In this document: in pieces, positions 16,364-30,191 of the stretch
How the letters are laid out: every line of letters starts with the position of its first letter
Numbering within the stretch: position 1 is the stretch's first letter
Assembly (NCBI GenBank): GCA_027315115.1
Contig: DAHUYQ010000029.1
Span: 54,761-118,760, forward strand
Direction: 5' to 3'
From: Solirubrobacterales bacterium
GTDB lineage: Bacteria; Actinomycetota; Thermoleophilia; Solirubrobacterales; Solirubrobacteraceae
Length of the DNA: 64,000 bases
The notes under the pieces: generated by a model
Seen by the model: the letters and a program-made list of their open reading frames with translations, nothing else
What the model was told of the DNA's origin: nothing
Databases searched by the model: none
Position numbers and translations under genes: made by a program

Positions 16364-17638
16364 ATGAAGGTCCTCGTCGTCGGCGCCGGCGGGCGCGAGC
16401 ATGCGATCGTGCGGGCGCTTGCGCGCTCGCCGCAGCGCCCCGAGCTGCTCTGCGCGCCCGGCAACGCCGGGATCGCCGGGGACGCGCGGGCGCTCGACGT
16501 CGACGCCCAGGACACGCAGGCGCTCGTAGCCAGGGCGCTGGCCGAGGCGGTCGACCTCGTGGTGGTCGGCCCGGAGGCGCCGCTGGTCGCGGGCCTGGTC
16601 GATGCCTGCGTGGCGGCCGGCGTGCCGGCGTTCGGCCCGAGCGCCGCGGCGGCGCGGCTGGAGGGCTCCAAGGACTTCGCCAAGCAGGCGATGATCCAGG
16701 CGGGAGTGCCGACGGCCGCGTTTGCCACCGTGAGCACGCTGGAGGAGGGCATGGCCGCGATCGAGCGCTACCCGGTCGTGATCAAGGCGGACGGGCTGGC
16801 GGCCGGCAAGGGCGTGGTGATCGCGCAGGACGAGCGGGAGGCTCACAACGCTCTGCGGGAGATACTCGTGGAGCAGCGCTTCGGCGCGCAGAGCGTCGTG
16901 GTGGAGGAGCACCTGGAGGGCCGGGAGCTTTCGCTGCTGGCCCTCTGCGACGGGGAGCGGGCGCTGCCGATGGCCTCGGCGCGCGACTACAAGCGGATCT
17001 TCGAGGGAGACCGCGGGCCGAACACCGGCGGCATGGGCTCCTTCTCGCCGGTCGCGGGCTACGACGAGGAGAAGGTGGCGGAGCTTGCGGCCGTGGTGCA
17101 CCAGCCGATCGTCGATCTGATGGCGGCCCGTGGCACGCCCTTCCACGGCGTGCTCTACGCCGGCCTGATGCTCACCGAGCAGGGGCCGAAGGTGCTCGAG
17201 TTCAACGTGCGCTTCGGCGACCCGGAGACCCAGGCGGTGCTGCCGCGCCTGCGCTCGGACCTGCTGGACGCGCTGCTGGCCTGCACGCGGCCGGGCGGGC
17301 TGGCCGGAATGCGGCTGCAGTGGCGATCGGAGTGCGCGGTGAGCGTCGTGCTGGCCAGCGCCGGATACCCGTCCTCCTCATCCAGCGGAGACGTGATCTC
17401 CGGCCTGTCCGACGTGCCCGCGGAGATCGAGGTGACGCACGCCGGCACCGCTACTCGGGACGGGGAGGTGGTCACAGCCGGGGGCCGGGTGCTGAACGTC
17501 ACAGCGCTGGGCGCCGACTGCGAGTCTGCCCGCGAGGCAGCGTATGCTGCCGCTCGACGGATCTCGTTTAGGGGCATGCAGATGAGGCGCGACATCGCCG
17601 CCACGGCGCTGGAGCAGGCCACGATCCCCGACCGCTGA
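16364..17638 (+). CDS. purD: Phosphoribosylamine-glycine ligase
   Basis: PurD, an ATP-grasp ligase, makes GAR from phosphoribosylamine and glycine. ATG 16364 gives [22 protein letters not shown], the standard N-terminus. The ATP-grasp core shows [55 protein letters not shown] and the metal-binding [17 protein letters not shown]. The length, about 424 residues, is normal. The track start at 16295 is too early. purE follows on the same strand. Confidence 0.97.
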   Translation: MKVLVVGAGGREHAIVRALARSPQRPELLCAPGNAGIAGDARALDVDAQDTQALVARALAEAVDLVVVGPEAPLVAGLVDACVAAGVPAFGPSAAAARLEGSKDFAKQAMIQAGVPTAAFATVSTLEEGMAAIERYPVVIKADGLAAGKGVVIAQDEREAHNALREILVEQRFGAQSVVVEEHLEGRELSLLALCDGERALPMASARDYKRIFEGDRGPNTGGMGSFSPVAGYDEEKVAELAAVVHQPIVDLMAARGTPFHGVLYAGLMLTEQGPKVLEFNVRFGDPETQAVLPRLRSDLLDALLACTRPGGLAGMRLQWRSECAVSVVLASAGYPSSSSSGDVISGLSDVPAEIEVTHAGTATRDGEVVTAGGRVLNVTALGADCESAREAAYAAARRISFRGMQMRRDIAATALEQATIPDR

Positions 17639-17767
17639 CCACTTTCCCGATATGAGAGAGAGAAGAGAAGCTTGAGCGACCAGGCGCCCACACCGATCAG
17701 GCTGGCCGAGAGCGACCCCGCAGGCGTCGAGTCGGCACAGACGCAGGCACAGTTGGAGGAGTTCGAC

Positions 17768-18175
17768 GTGGACGCGCCGCTGGTCGGGATCGTGATGGGC
17801 TCCGCCAGCGACATGGAGTCGATGGAAAAGGCCGCCGGCGAGCTGCAGGGCCGAGGCATCCCGCACGAGATCAACGTGATGTCCGCCCACCGCGAACCGG
17901 ACACCGTCGCCCAGTACGCCAAGTCCGCCAAGTCGCGTGGCCTGCGCGTGATCATCGCCGGCGCCGGCATCTCCGCGGCGCTGCCGGGCGCCGTCGCCGC
18001 CCACACCGACCTGCCTGTGATCGGCGTCCCGCTCTCCGGCCGCCTCACCGCCGCCGGCGGCCTGGACGCGATCCTCTCGATCGTGCAGATGCCCCCCGGC
18101 GTCCCCGTCGCCTGCGTGGGCCTCGACAACGCGCGCAACGCCGCGGTTCTCGCAGCCCAGATCCTCGGGGCCTGA
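17768..18175 (+). CDS. purE: 5-(carboxyamino)imidazole ribonucleotide mutase (PurE)
   Basis: APLVGIVMGSASDMESM, NVMSAHREPDTVAQYA, RVIIAGAGISAALPG, TDLPVIGVPLSG and SIVQMPPGVPVACV are all PurE motifs for CO2 transfer to form CAIR. GTG 17768 follows GGAGGA with 7-nt spacing and gives a normal N-terminus. The track's TTG 17672 would add 32 acidic residues and remains possible. The protein ends at AQILGA, lacking the roughly 25-residue final helix of E. coli PurE. No purK was found in the window. It is downstream of purD and converges on pdhC. Confidence 0.93.
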   Translation: MDAPLVGIVMGSASDMESMEKAAGELQGRGIPHEINVMSAHREPDTVAQYAKSAKSRGLRVIIAGAGISAALPGAVAAHTDLPVIGVPLSGRLTAAGGLDAILSIVQMPPGVPVACVGLDNARNAAVLAAQILGA

Positions 18176-18202
18176 GGCCAGGCACTCCCGCTCCGGGCTG
18201 GC

Positions 18203-18221
18203 GCCGGCCGTGCGGGCCGGC
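18203..18221. terminator. Hairpin between convergent purE and pdhC
   Basis: GCCGGCC-GTGCG-GGCCGGC is a perfect 7-bp stem in the 48-bp gap between the purE and pdhC stop codons. It could act in both directions. Confidence 0.6.
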
Positions 18222-18223
18222 CC

Positions 18224-19561
18224 TCAGCCCATCAACGCGAGCGGCTGCTGCAGCGCCTCGCGGATCGCGCCGAGGAACTCGGCGGCGTCGGCGCCGTAGA
18301 GGATGCGGTGATCGCAGGTGAGGGTGACCATCATCGTGTGCCTGGCGACCAGTTGACCGTCGCGCACGACCGCTCGCTGGGCGAGTGAGCCGACGGCCAG
18401 GATCGCTGCCTGCGGCGGATTGATCACCGCGGTGAACGCGTCGATCCCGAACATGCCGAGGTTCGAGACGCTGAAGGTGCCGCCTGCCAGCTCCGGCGGC
18501 GTGATCGTGCCGTCGCGGGCGGCGAGCGCCAGCCTTCGTGACTCCGCCGCGATCTCCCAGAGCGAGCGGGTGTCGGCGTCGCGCACGACGGGAACCAGCA
18601 ACGCGTCGGCGGCCGCGACCGCCACGCCCACGTTCACGCGCGGGTGCAGTTCGAAGCGACCGTCCTTGTAGGAGCCGTTCGCGCGCGGATGCTCCCTCAG
18701 CGCGAGCGCGCATGCCTTGACGATCATGTCGTTGAAGGACGGCACCGGCCGCTCCTGCCGCTCGGCGAGCGCCTTGAGCTGGCCGCGGAACGCGACCGCC
18801 GCCTCCATGTCGATCTCGCTCTGCAGCGTGAACTCGGGGATGGTCGCCTTGGCTTCGGCCATGCGCCGCGCGATCAGCGACTGTGTGCGGGTGAGCTCGA
18901 CGACCTCGACCTCGCCCTTGGGCGCCGCGGTGGCCGGCGCGAGCGGGGCCGCCGCGGTCGGCGCCTCGGCGGTCGGGGCGGACGGGGTTGGCGCGGCGCC
19001 GGTCAGGCCGCCGGCCACCGCTCGCTCGACGTCGGCCTTGACCACTCTCCCCCTGGGTCCGCTGCCGGCCAGGCTCGCAAGCTCGATGCCTGCGCCCGCA
19101 GCCAGCCGTCGCGCAAGCGGCGAGGCCTTCACGCGCGTGCCCGTGCCGGCGTTCGCGCCGGCGGAGGCCGCCGATGGCGCCGCAGCAGCCTCACGCGCGG
19201 GAGCCTCCGGCGCAGAAGCGGCCTGGCGCGCGGGAGTCCGCCCCTGCGCCGCAGCCTCGGGCGTGGCCGCGGACTTCGTCTCCGCCGCTGGCACGGGCGC
19301 GGCGCTGCTCGCCGCGCCCGGCTGCTCGCCGGCCGCCAGGAGCTGGGCGATCGGCGCCCCCACCGCGAGCGTCTCGCCCTCCTGGGCGAGGATGTGCAGC
19401 GCGCCCTGCTCGTCGGCCTCGTAGACCATCGAGGCCTTGTCGGTCTCGATCTCGGCCAGTTCGTCTCCGCGTTTGACCTCCGCGCCGTCGGCCGCGAGCC
19501 AGCGCAGGATGGTGCCCTCCTCCATCGAGTCGGAGAGGCGTGGCATGGATATCTCGATCAT
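18224..19561 (-). CDS. pdhC: Dihydrolipoamide acyltransferase (E2) of a 2-oxoacid dehydrogenase complex
   Basis: The 445-residue E2 has an N-terminal lipoyl domain with the lipoylated Lys in EIETDKASM (about residue 43), an Ala/Pro-rich linker, a peripheral subunit-binding domain (VKASPLARRLAAGAGIELASLAGSGPRGRVVKADV, about 140-180) and the catalytic domain ending with CDHRILYGADAAEFL, whose His is catalytic. It transfers the acyl group from E1 to CoA. Its ATG overlaps the pdhB TGA (ATGA). Pyruvate is the most likely substrate, but acetoin or branched-chain oxoacids cannot be excluded. Confidence 0.93.
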   Translation of the reverse strand: MIEISMPRLSDSMEEGTILRWLAADGAEVKRGDELAEIETDKASMVYEADEQGALHILAQEGETLAVGAPIAQLLAAGEQPGAASSAAPVPAAETKSAATPEAAAQGRTPARQAASAPEAPAREAAAAPSAASAGANAGTGTRVKASPLARRLAAGAGIELASLAGSGPRGRVVKADVERAVAGGLTGAAPTPSAPTAEAPTAAAPLAPATAAPKGEVEVVELTRTQSLIARRMAEAKATIPEFTLQSEIDMEAAVAFRGQLKALAERQERPVPSFNDMIVKACALALREHPRANGSYKDGRFELHPRVNVGVAVAAADALLVPVVRDADTRSLWEIAAESRRLALAARDGTITPPELAGGTFSVSNLGMFGIDAFTAVINPPQAAILAVGSLAQRAVVRDGQLVARHTMMVTLTCDHRILYGADAAEFLGAIREALQQPLALMG

Positions 19562-20592
19562 GTGCGTCCCAGAGTGTGCAGCACGGCGGCTTCGATGCGG
19601 TCCTCGCCCGGCATCGCCGCCAGCTCGAGGTTCTTGGCGTAGGGCAGCGGGACCTCGGCCATGCCCACGCGCTCGACCGGCGCGTCGAGATCGTCGAAGC
19701 AGGCGCTCTGGATGCGGGCGGCAAGCTCAGCGGTCACGCCGTAGGAGGGCCAGCCCTCCTCCACGCACACCGCGCGGTTGGTCTTGGCGACCGACTGCGC
19801 CACCGTCTCGACGTCCAGCGGGCGCAGCGAGCGCAGATCGACGACCTCGGCGTCCACGCCGTGCCGCTGCGCGAGACGCTCGGCGACCGCGAGCGTGCGG
19901 ACCGTGGCAAACGAATGAGCGATCAGGGTGATGTCCTTTCCGGGCCGGGCGATCGCCGCGCGCCCGATCGGCACGACGAACTCGGGGTCGAGCGGCACCT
20001 CCCCCTTCTCCTTATATATGGGCAGGTTCTCGATCACGAGCACGGGATCGTCGTCGCGGATCGCGGCCTTCAGCAGGCCCTTGGCGTCGGCGGGGTTGGA
20101 GGGCGCCACGACCTTCAGACCCGGCGTACCCGCAAACCAGCCCTCGAAGGACTGCGAATGCTGCGCGGTGAGCTGGTTGCCGGCGCCGCCCGGCGTCCTG
20201 ATCACGATCGGACAGCCGACCTCGCCACCGAACATCGCGCGGATCTTGGCGGCGTGGTTGACGACCTGGTCCATCGCCACGAGTAGGAAGTTGAGGGTCA
20301 TGATCTCGACGATCGGACGCTCGCCGAGCATCGCCGCGCCCACGCCGGCGCCTACGAAGCCCTCCTCGGAGATCGGCGTGTCGCGCACGCGGTCGGGGCC
20401 GAACTGCGCCAGCAGGCCGGCGGAGACCTTGTAGGCGCCTTCGAACAGACCGACCTCCTCTCCCATCAAAAAAACTCGCTCATCTCGCAGCATCTCCTCG
20501 CGCATCGCCAGGCGCAACGCCTCGCGATAGGTCATCCGCTCCACGCCGCTGCGCGCCTCTGTCATGGCCGGCATCTCCTCGACCGCGCTCAT
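19558..20592 (-). CDS. pdhB: 2-oxoacid dehydrogenase E1 component, beta subunit
   Basis: This is the E1 beta subunit, 344 residues. It carries MTYREALRLAMREEMLRDERVFLMGEEVG, the thiamin-contacting RDTPISEEGFVGAGVGAAM, PIVIRTPGGAG and AQHSQSFEGWFAGTPGLKVVAP, followed by the transketolase C-terminal domain (VVDLRSLRPLDVETV). It pairs with PdhA to decarboxylate the 2-oxoacid on thiamin diphosphate. ATG 20592 overlaps the pdhA stop by 4 bp. An internal ATG 57 nt later (MTYREAL) would also give a normal protein. Confidence 0.94.
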   Translation of the reverse strand: MSAVEEMPAMTEARSGVERMTYREALRLAMREEMLRDERVFLMGEEVGLFEGAYKVSAGLLAQFGPDRVRDTPISEEGFVGAGVGAAMLGERPIVEIMTLNFLLVAMDQVVNHAAKIRAMFGGEVGCPIVIRTPGGAGNQLTAQHSQSFEGWFAGTPGLKVVAPSNPADAKGLLKAAIRDDDPVLVIENLPIYKEKGEVPLDPEFVVPIGRAAIARPGKDITLIAHSFATVRTLAVAERLAQRHGVDAEVVDLRSLRPLDVETVAQSVAKTNRAVCVEEGWPSYGVTAELAARIQSACFDDLDAPVERVGMAEVPLPYAKNLELAAMPGEDRIEAAVLHTLGRT

Positions 20593-21701
20593 CGTCCGAG
20601 TCCCGCGTCGAAGACGAGCTCCTGCTCGCCGAACGGGCTTCCGGGGCGCATGCGCGCGAACTGGATGTCGCTGCCGTGGCAGTAGACGCCCTCCGCCAGC
20701 GCGGAGAGCTCCGGGGGCGGGCTCTGCTCGGCGAAGCGCACCGCCTCGGCGACGGCCGCTCGCGCCCGCTCGCGCGCGTGCGCGATCTCGCTCTCCTGCG
20801 CGCCCATCTGAAGCAGGCTCTCCGCGACCCGCTCGATCGGGTCGTGCTCCTTGTGCGCGGCGATCTCCTCACGGGTCCGGTAGGCAAGGCCTGCGTCCGC
20901 CACCGAATGGCCCCGGTAGCGGTACGTGACCGCCTCCAGCACCGCCGGCTTGCGATCGGTGCGCGCCATCGACAGCAGCCGCTGCGTGGCCTCCGCGACG
21001 GCGTCCAGGTCGTCGCCGTCGACCCGCTCGCCGTGCATCCTGTAGGCGGCGGCGCGACGGAACGCTTCGGGCTCGGCGGAGGCGCGCTGCACGCTGGTGC
21101 CCATGCCGTACTCGTTGTTGACCACCAGGTAGACGATCGGCAGCCGCCAGAGAGAGGCGAGGTTCAGCGACTCGTGCCAGGCGCCCATGTTCACCGCGCC
21201 ATCTCCGAGCTCGCAGAGCACCGCGGCTGTGCGCCCCTGCCGCACGAGGCTGAGCGCGACCCCGGTCGCGACCGGAAGCTGGCCGGCGACGATGCCCCAG
21301 CCGCCGAGGAAGCCGCGGCCGGCGTCGAGCAGGTGCATCGACCCGCCGCGTCCGTGGGCGCAGCCGTCGCGGCGGCCGAACAGCTCCGCCATCACGGCCT
21401 GCGGCGGAACGCCGCGCGCCAGCGCGAAGCCATGGCAGCGGTAGCCCGTGACCAGGAGGTCGTGCTCGCGCATCGCCTGCACGGCGCCGACCGTCATGGC
21501 CTCCTGTCCCGAGGAGAGGTGGCAGTAGCCGCCGATGCGCGCGGCCTTGTACTGGCGCTCGGCCTCCTCCTCGAAGTTCCTGATCAGGCACATCTGCTCG
21601 AAGCGAGCCAGGCGCGAGGCGATCGCCTCGGCGGACACCGGCCCCTGCGCGACCTCGACGGACGCGGACCTCTTGCGGATGGGAGTGCGTGTCGAGGGCA
21701 T
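20589..21701 (-). CDS. pdhA: 2-oxoacid dehydrogenase E1 component, alpha subunit
   Basis: The 370-residue E1 alpha begins at ATG 21701 (MPSTRTPIRKRSASVEV). It shows GYCHLSSGQEAMTVG, the H-containing GYRCHGFALARGV, GRGGSMHL, and the thiamin-diphosphate motif GDGAVNMGAWHESLNLASLW...NNEYGMGT. YRYRGHSVADAG corresponds to the flexible loop near the active site. The track ORF runs 244 codons too far upstream. The gene lies 8 bp downstream of gntR and overlaps pdhB, giving an operon gntR-pdhA-pdhB-pdhC. No E3 gene is adjacent. Confidence 0.94.
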   Translation of the reverse strand: MPSTRTPIRKRSASVEVAQGPVSAEAIASRLARFEQMCLIRNFEEEAERQYKAARIGGYCHLSSGQEAMTVGAVQAMREHDLLVTGYRCHGFALARGVPPQAVMAELFGRRDGCAHGRGGSMHLLDAGRGFLGGWGIVAGQLPVATGVALSLVRQGRTAAVLCELGDGAVNMGAWHESLNLASLWRLPIVYLVVNNEYGMGTSVQRASAEPEAFRRAAAYRMHGERVDGDDLDAVAEATQRLLSMARTDRKPAVLEAVTYRYRGHSVADAGLAYRTREEIAAHKEHDPIERVAESLLQMGAQESEIAHARERARAAVAEAVRFAEQSPPPELSALAEGVYCHGSDIQFARMRPGSPFGEQELVFDAGLGR

Positions 21702-21709
21702 CTGGCTCC

Positions 21710-22417
21710 TCAGCTTTCGAAGTAGTCGGGGTGGGAGCGCTCTATGTCGGGGACCGCGGAGACGACCATCTTCAGGTGCTCCCGGAGCGCGTGCTCGGCC
21801 TCCTCGGGCTCGTGGCGACGGACCGCGTCGAGCACGACGGCGTGCTCCTCGATCATCTCGTCGATGTACGCGGGCAGCGTCATGCTCAGTCGCCGGATGC
21901 GGTTGAGGTGGCCGCTGGCGCGCTGCGAGAGCGACCAGGCCACGCCGTGGCCGGAGAGATCGCAGAGGCTGCGATGCAGCTCGTCGTCGAAGAAGTAGAA
22001 GCGGTCGATGTCGCTGTCGCGGAACGCCTCGCGTTGGCGGGCGATGATGGCGTCGAGCGCGGCGATGTCTTCGGGGCGCGCCCGCGTGGCGGCGACCCGC
22101 ACCGCCGCGCCCTCCAGCGCCTCGCGGATGAACTGCGCGTCGTCGATCGCTTGGCGGCTGATGCGGCTGACATACGTGCCGAGCTGCGGCACGATCTCCA
22201 CGAGGCGATCGTCGCGCAGCCGCACGAGCGCCTCCCTGATCGGGGTGCGGCTGACGCCCAGCCGCTCGGCGAGCTCGCTCTCCGACAGGCGCTGTCCGGG
22301 ATGGAACTCGGTGCTCACGATCGCGTCGCGCAGCACCGTGTAGACGCGCCCGCGTGCGCGAGCTCCGCCGGCAGCCCGCTCGGAGATCGAGATGCGCATG
22401 TCCCTGCTGGTCGCCAT
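21710..22417 (-). CDS. GntR family (FadR subfamily) transcriptional regulator
   Basis: The N-terminal winged helix carries GRVYTVLRDAIVSTEFHPGQRLSESELAERLGVSRTPIREALVRL, the classical GntR motif. The C-terminal FCD ligand-binding domain (about residues 90-220) has the metal-site-like DDELHRSL and EEHAVVLDAV. ATG 22417 is preferred to the upstream GTG. It is the first gene of the pdhABC operon, so it probably senses a carboxylate metabolite and controls these genes and itself through the palindrome just upstream at 22424-22441. The ligand is unknown. Confidence 0.9.
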   Translation of the reverse strand: MATSRDMRISISERAAGGARARGRVYTVLRDAIVSTEFHPGQRLSESELAERLGVSRTPIREALVRLRDDRLVEIVPQLGTYVSRISRQAIDDAQFIREALEGAAVRVAATRARPEDIAALDAIIARQREAFRDSDIDRFYFFDDELHRSLCDLSGHGVAWSLSQRASGHLNRIRRLSMTLPAYIDEMIEEHAVVLDAVRRHEPEEAEHALREHLKMVVSAVPDIERSHPDYFES

Positions 22418-22423
22418 GCCCAC

Positions 22424-22441
22424 ATACTTGCATACAAGTAT
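22424..22441. promoter_or_regulatory. GntR-type operator in front of gntR-pdhABC
   Basis: ATACTTG-CATA-CAAGTAT is a perfect 7-bp inverted repeat with a 4-bp spacer, starting 7 bp upstream of the gntR start codon. Its size and A/T-rich symmetric arms fit FadR-subfamily operators. Autoregulation is inference. Confidence 0.6.
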
Positions 22442-22529
22442 TCGGAGCGCAAGGGAGCGGCCGCCGCGTCAGCCATCTGACGGGAAACTACGTATGACGT
22501 ATGGGGATTCGACCCGTACTTTGCCGCCC

Positions 22530-23096
22530 ATGAACACACATAAACGATTCACCTATGCCAACGTGGTCGCAACACTGGCGCTCGTCTTCGCGATGAGCGG
22601 CGGCGCGATCGCGGCGAACCACTACCTGATCACCTCGACCAAACAGATCAGCCCGAAGGTCATCAAAAAGCTGAAAGGCAAGCGCGGGCCGGCGGGCAAG
22701 CAGGGGCCGGCGGGGCCGGCAGGGCCGCAAGGCAAAGAAGGACCGGTCGGTAAAGAAGGTCTGGCCGGGAAAGACGGCAAAGACGGCGCCGCAGGCGAAC
22801 CAGGCACCGCACGGGCGTACGCCTACATCAGCAAGACCGGAGAAGTGAGCCACGCCAAGGGCATCGCGCAGGCCAATGTGGCGCTGGCGGGCGGCAGCCT
22901 CTACTGCATTCATGGCCTTCCCTTCACTCCTGAAAACGTGATCGCAGCGGCGACGTTCCCCGAATCGAATGACCTGGTCGCAAGCGGCAACTTGGGCGCC
23001 CAAGGTGTCTGCCCGGCCGGCACCCAGGTGTCTGTCGCGACTTACAACACGTCGGGCAGCGTGGTCCGCGGAGACGTGGAGGTGCTCATCAACTGA
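22530..23096 (+). CDS. Secreted collagen-like (Gly-X-Y) repeat protein
   Basis: MNTHKRFTYANVVATLALVFAMSGGAIAANHYLI is a signal-peptide-like leader followed by TSTKQISPKVIKKLKG. Residues of about 50-95 are 14 uninterrupted Gly-X-Y triplets (GKRGPAGKQGPAGPAGPQGKEG...), then a C-terminal domain of about 95 residues with two Cys. I associate this leader and layout with Thermoleophilia, where such proteins occur in many copies. The role is unknown, possibly a surface fibre. ATG 22530 was chosen because the track's earlier ATG adds 46 residues before the signal peptide. It lies alone between gntR and clpB. Confidence 0.8.
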   Translation: MNTHKRFTYANVVATLALVFAMSGGAIAANHYLITSTKQISPKVIKKLKGKRGPAGKQGPAGPAGPQGKEGPVGKEGLAGKDGKDGAAGEPGTARAYAYISKTGEVSHAKGIAQANVALAGGSLYCIHGLPFTPENVIAAATFPESNDLVASGNLGAQGVCPAGTQVSVATYNTSGSVVRGDVEVLIN

Positions 23097-23115
23097 GGCG
23101 CGGCTGGCCGCGGCC

Positions 23116-23117
<2 letters not shown>
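23095..23117. terminator. Bidirectional hairpin between the collagen-like gene and clpB
   Basis: GAGGCGCGG-CTGG-CCGCGGCCTC folds into a stem with one bulge. It spans the 19-bp gap and touches both stop codons. Confidence 0.5.
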
Positions 23118-25786
<2,669 letters not shown>

Positions 25787-25797
<11 letters not shown>

Positions 25798-26350
25798 CGG
25801 CGCCTTCCCTTCGATCGCGCAGGCGATTGAGCGGGCCCCGCTCGCCGCCGGACGGGCGGGCGCCGGTCCACCGGCGCGCCTGCGAGGCCAGCACCATCTC
25901 CATACCCGGCCGGCCGGGGTGCGCATAGGGGACGAGCTCGGCCTTGAACGAGCGCCGCACCGCCTCGAGCTCTTCGGCGAGGCGCACCTCGGCGGCCAGC
26001 GCCTGGGACTCCAGCTCTTCGATGCGCCTGTTCATGCTCTGCACCTCCGACTCGAGCGCCAGCACGCGTTCGACGCCGGCGAGGTTGAGGCCGAGGTCCG
26101 CGGTCATCTCCTGGATGCGCCGCAGCCGCTCGACGTCGCGCTGCGAGTACAGGCGCGTGCCCTTCGGCGAGCGCTTCGGAGTGATCAGGCCGCGCGCCTC
26201 GTATGTGCGCAACGTCTGCGGGTGCATGTTCGCCAGCTCGGCGGCGACGGAGATCATGAAGACGCCGCGATCGGTCGCGACGCGGATACGCGCCACCTCG
26301 GTGACGCCGCTGCCTTCGACGTGACGCTGCTCTGGCTCGCGCGCGCTCAT
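25787..26350 (-). CDS. hspR: MerR-family heat-shock repressor HspR
   Basis: The 187-residue protein has a MerR-type [52 protein letters not shown], then a coiled-coil ([25 protein letters not shown]). This is the HspR arrangement, which represses the dnaK operon and clpB in actinobacteria, usually with DnaK as co-repressor. It carries an N-terminal extension of about 30 residues and a C-terminal tail. It overlaps dnaJ by one base (TGATG) and clpB by 11 bp. No clear HAIR inverted repeat was found upstream of dnaK. Confidence 0.93.
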
Positions 26351-27468
26351 CAGACCACCTCTTCGAACAGTCGCGCCCGCGGGTTGCCGTCCAGCACGTG
26401 CGAGAGCGCGTCGACGGCCTGATGCTGCTCGCTGGTGAGCTTGCTCGGGACTTCGATCACGAACCGGTAGTGGATGTCGCCGCGCTGCGCCGCGCCCCCG
26501 GGCTTCGGCGGGCCCTCGCCGCGCAGCCGCTGAACGGTGCCGTGCTTGGTGCCCGGCGGCACCCGCAGCGTCTTGCGGCCCGCGAGCGTCGGCACCTCCA
26601 CCTCGGCGCCGAGCAGCGCCTCGGGCACGGTCAGCGGAACCTCGACCTCCAGGTGCTCTCCCTTGCGCTTGAAGATCGGCGAGGGCGTCACGTGGGTGAG
26701 CACGAACAGATCGCCGGATGGCCCGCCCCGGCGGCCCGGCTCGCCCTTGCCCGGCAGGCGGATGCGCCCGCCGTCCTTCACGCCGGCGGGGATGTTCACG
26801 CGGTAGCGCTTGACCGTCCGCACCGACCCGGAGCCCTTGCAGGTCGCGCAGGGGTCTTCGATCACGGTTCCCGCCCCGCCGCATCGCGAGCAGGGCTGGG
26901 AGATCGAGAACATGCCCTGGCCCTCGGTCTCGATCCCTCGGCCTTCGCAGCGAGGGCAGACCTTCGGCGTGGTGCCGGGCTTGGCGCCGGTTCCATGGCA
27001 GGTCGGGCAGGTGCTGGTCGTCGGCACCGACAGCGACACCTGGGCGCCGGAGATCGCCTGGTCGAAGGAGATCTTGACCTCCGCTTCCAGGTCGCGCCCG
27101 CGCTGGGGCTGCTGGCGGCCGCGCCGGCCGCGGGCGCCGCCAGCGCCGCCGCCGAAGAGGTTGGAGAGGATGTCGCCCATGCTGCCGGCGTCGAAGTCGA
27201 AGCCGGCGAAGCCGCCTGGTCCGCCTGGGCCTGGTCCACCCGTGGCAAATTGGCCCGTTCCCGAGTCGTACTGCTTGCGCTTGTCGGGGTCGCCCAGCAC
27301 GTCGTAGGCCGCCGAGATCTCCTTGAAGCGCGTTTCGGCATCCTGGTTGCCGGGGTTGCGGTCGGGATGGTGCTGGCGTGCCAGCTTGCGGTACGCCTTC
27401 TTGATCTCGTCCTGAGAGGCGTTCTGGGCCACGCCCAGCGCTGCGTAGTAGTCGGGACGTGCCGCCAT
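26350..27468 (-). CDS. dnaJ: Chaperone DnaJ
   Basis: The 372-residue protein has a full type I DnaJ layout. The J domain has HHPDRNPG (the HPD that stimulates DnaK), followed by a Gly/Phe-rich linker (about 75-120) and four zinc motifs [24 protein letters not shown] and CATCKGSG. The C-terminal substrate-binding domain begins [19 protein letters not shown] 27468 is well placed, 13 bp after grpE. Together with DnaK, GrpE and ClpB it forms the refolding machine encoded by this operon. Confidence 0.97.
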   Translation of the reverse strand: MAARPDYYAALGVAQNASQDEIKKAYRKLARQHHPDRNPGNQDAETRFKEISAAYDVLGDPDKRKQYDSGTGQFATGGPGPGGPGGFAGFDFDAGSMGDILSNLFGGGAGGARGRRGRQQPQRGRDLEAEVKISFDQAISGAQVSLSVPTTSTCPTCHGTGAKPGTTPKVCPRCEGRGIETEGQGMFSISQPCSRCGGAGTVIEDPCATCKGSGSVRTVKRYRVNIPAGVKDGGRIRLPGKGEPGRRGGPSGDLFVLTHVTPSPIFKRKGEHLEVEVPLTVPEALLGAEVEVPTLAGRKTLRVPPGTKHGTVQRLRGEGPPKPGGAAQRGDIHYRFVIEVPSKLTSEQHQAVDALSHVLDGNPRARLFEEVV

Positions 27469-27481
27469 CGTTCCTCCGCGC

Positions 27482-28183
27482 TCAGGCGGACACCAGCACC
27501 CGCGCCGGCCTGATCACCATCTCGCCCATCCGGTAGCCGGGCTGGAAGACCTCGGCCACACGGCCGCTCTGCATGCCCTCGACGGGCTGCTGGGCCATCG
27601 CCTCGTGCTCGACGGGGTCGAAGCGCTCGCCCTTCGGGGAGAAGGACTCGATGCCCGCCCGCGCCAGCGCGGCGTGCAGCTCGTTTCGCACGAGCCTGAC
27701 GCCCTCCAGCAGCGGGTCGCCCTCGGCCGCTGCCTCCAGCGCTCGGTCCAGGTTGTCCAGCGCGGGCAGCAGCTCGCCGGCGAGCTTGGCCGCGCCCTTC
27801 TTCTGGGCGATCAGCGACTCCTTGGCGACCCGCTTGCGGTAGTTCTCGAAGTCGGCCTGAGTGCGCTGCGCGAGCGCCAGGTACTCGTCGCGCTTGGCGA
27901 GCGCGTGCACGAGCGCCTCGACGTCGCCCTGCAGCGCCTCGTCGGCCGCGGCCTCGGTAACGCCGTCGGCCTCGGCCGTCTGCCCCGGTGTGCCCTGCGC
28001 CCCCGGCGGCGATTGCGGCGCTGCGCCTGCCGTCGTGCCATGCGTCCCCTGTGGCGCATCATGCGCCGCCCCGGATGCACCATGCGCCGCTGCCGACGCA
28101 TCGTGCGCCTCCGCCGGCGCTTGATCGTGCGCGCCGGCGGGGCTCTGTGACTGCTGGTCGATCGTCTGCTCTGTATCGGACAT
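27482..28183 (-). CDS. grpE: Nucleotide exchange factor GrpE
   Basis: From ATG 28183 the protein has about 233 residues. The first 85 are a low-complexity His/Ala/Gly-rich tail ([20 protein letters not shown]), followed by the GrpE coiled coil ([29 protein letters not shown]) and the beta domain ([19 protein letters not shown] ... [14 protein letters not shown]). It releases ADP from DnaK. The gap to dnaK is 4 bp and to dnaJ 13 bp. The long N-terminal tail is unusual in length. The track start at 28696 is a shadow extension into dnaK. Confidence 0.95.
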   Translation of the reverse strand: MSDTEQTIDQQSQSPAGAHDQAPAEAHDASAAAHGASGAAHDAPQGTHGTTAGAAPQSPPGAQGTPGQTAEADGVTEAAADEALQGDVEALVHALAKRDEYLALAQRTQADFENYRKRVAKESLIAQKKGAAKLAGELLPALDNLDRALEAAAEGDPLLEGVRLVRNELHAALARAGIESFSPKGERFDPVEHEAMAQQPVEGMQSGRVAEVFQPGYRMGEMVIRPARVLVSA

Positions 28184-28187
28184 GCGA

Positions 28188-30113
<1,926 letters not shown>

Positions 30114-30191
30114 GTCTGTCGTTCTACTCCTCTGGGTTCGTAAAAATCTAAGCCCGAGAGTAGCAGATCTGCGACGTGGCGGGATGCCGGC

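Noticed and set aside
30114-30191. HAIR (HspR) box upstream of dnaK
   Set aside because: No CTTGAGT-N7-ACTCAAG inverted repeat is found; the nearest resemblance is too weak to call.
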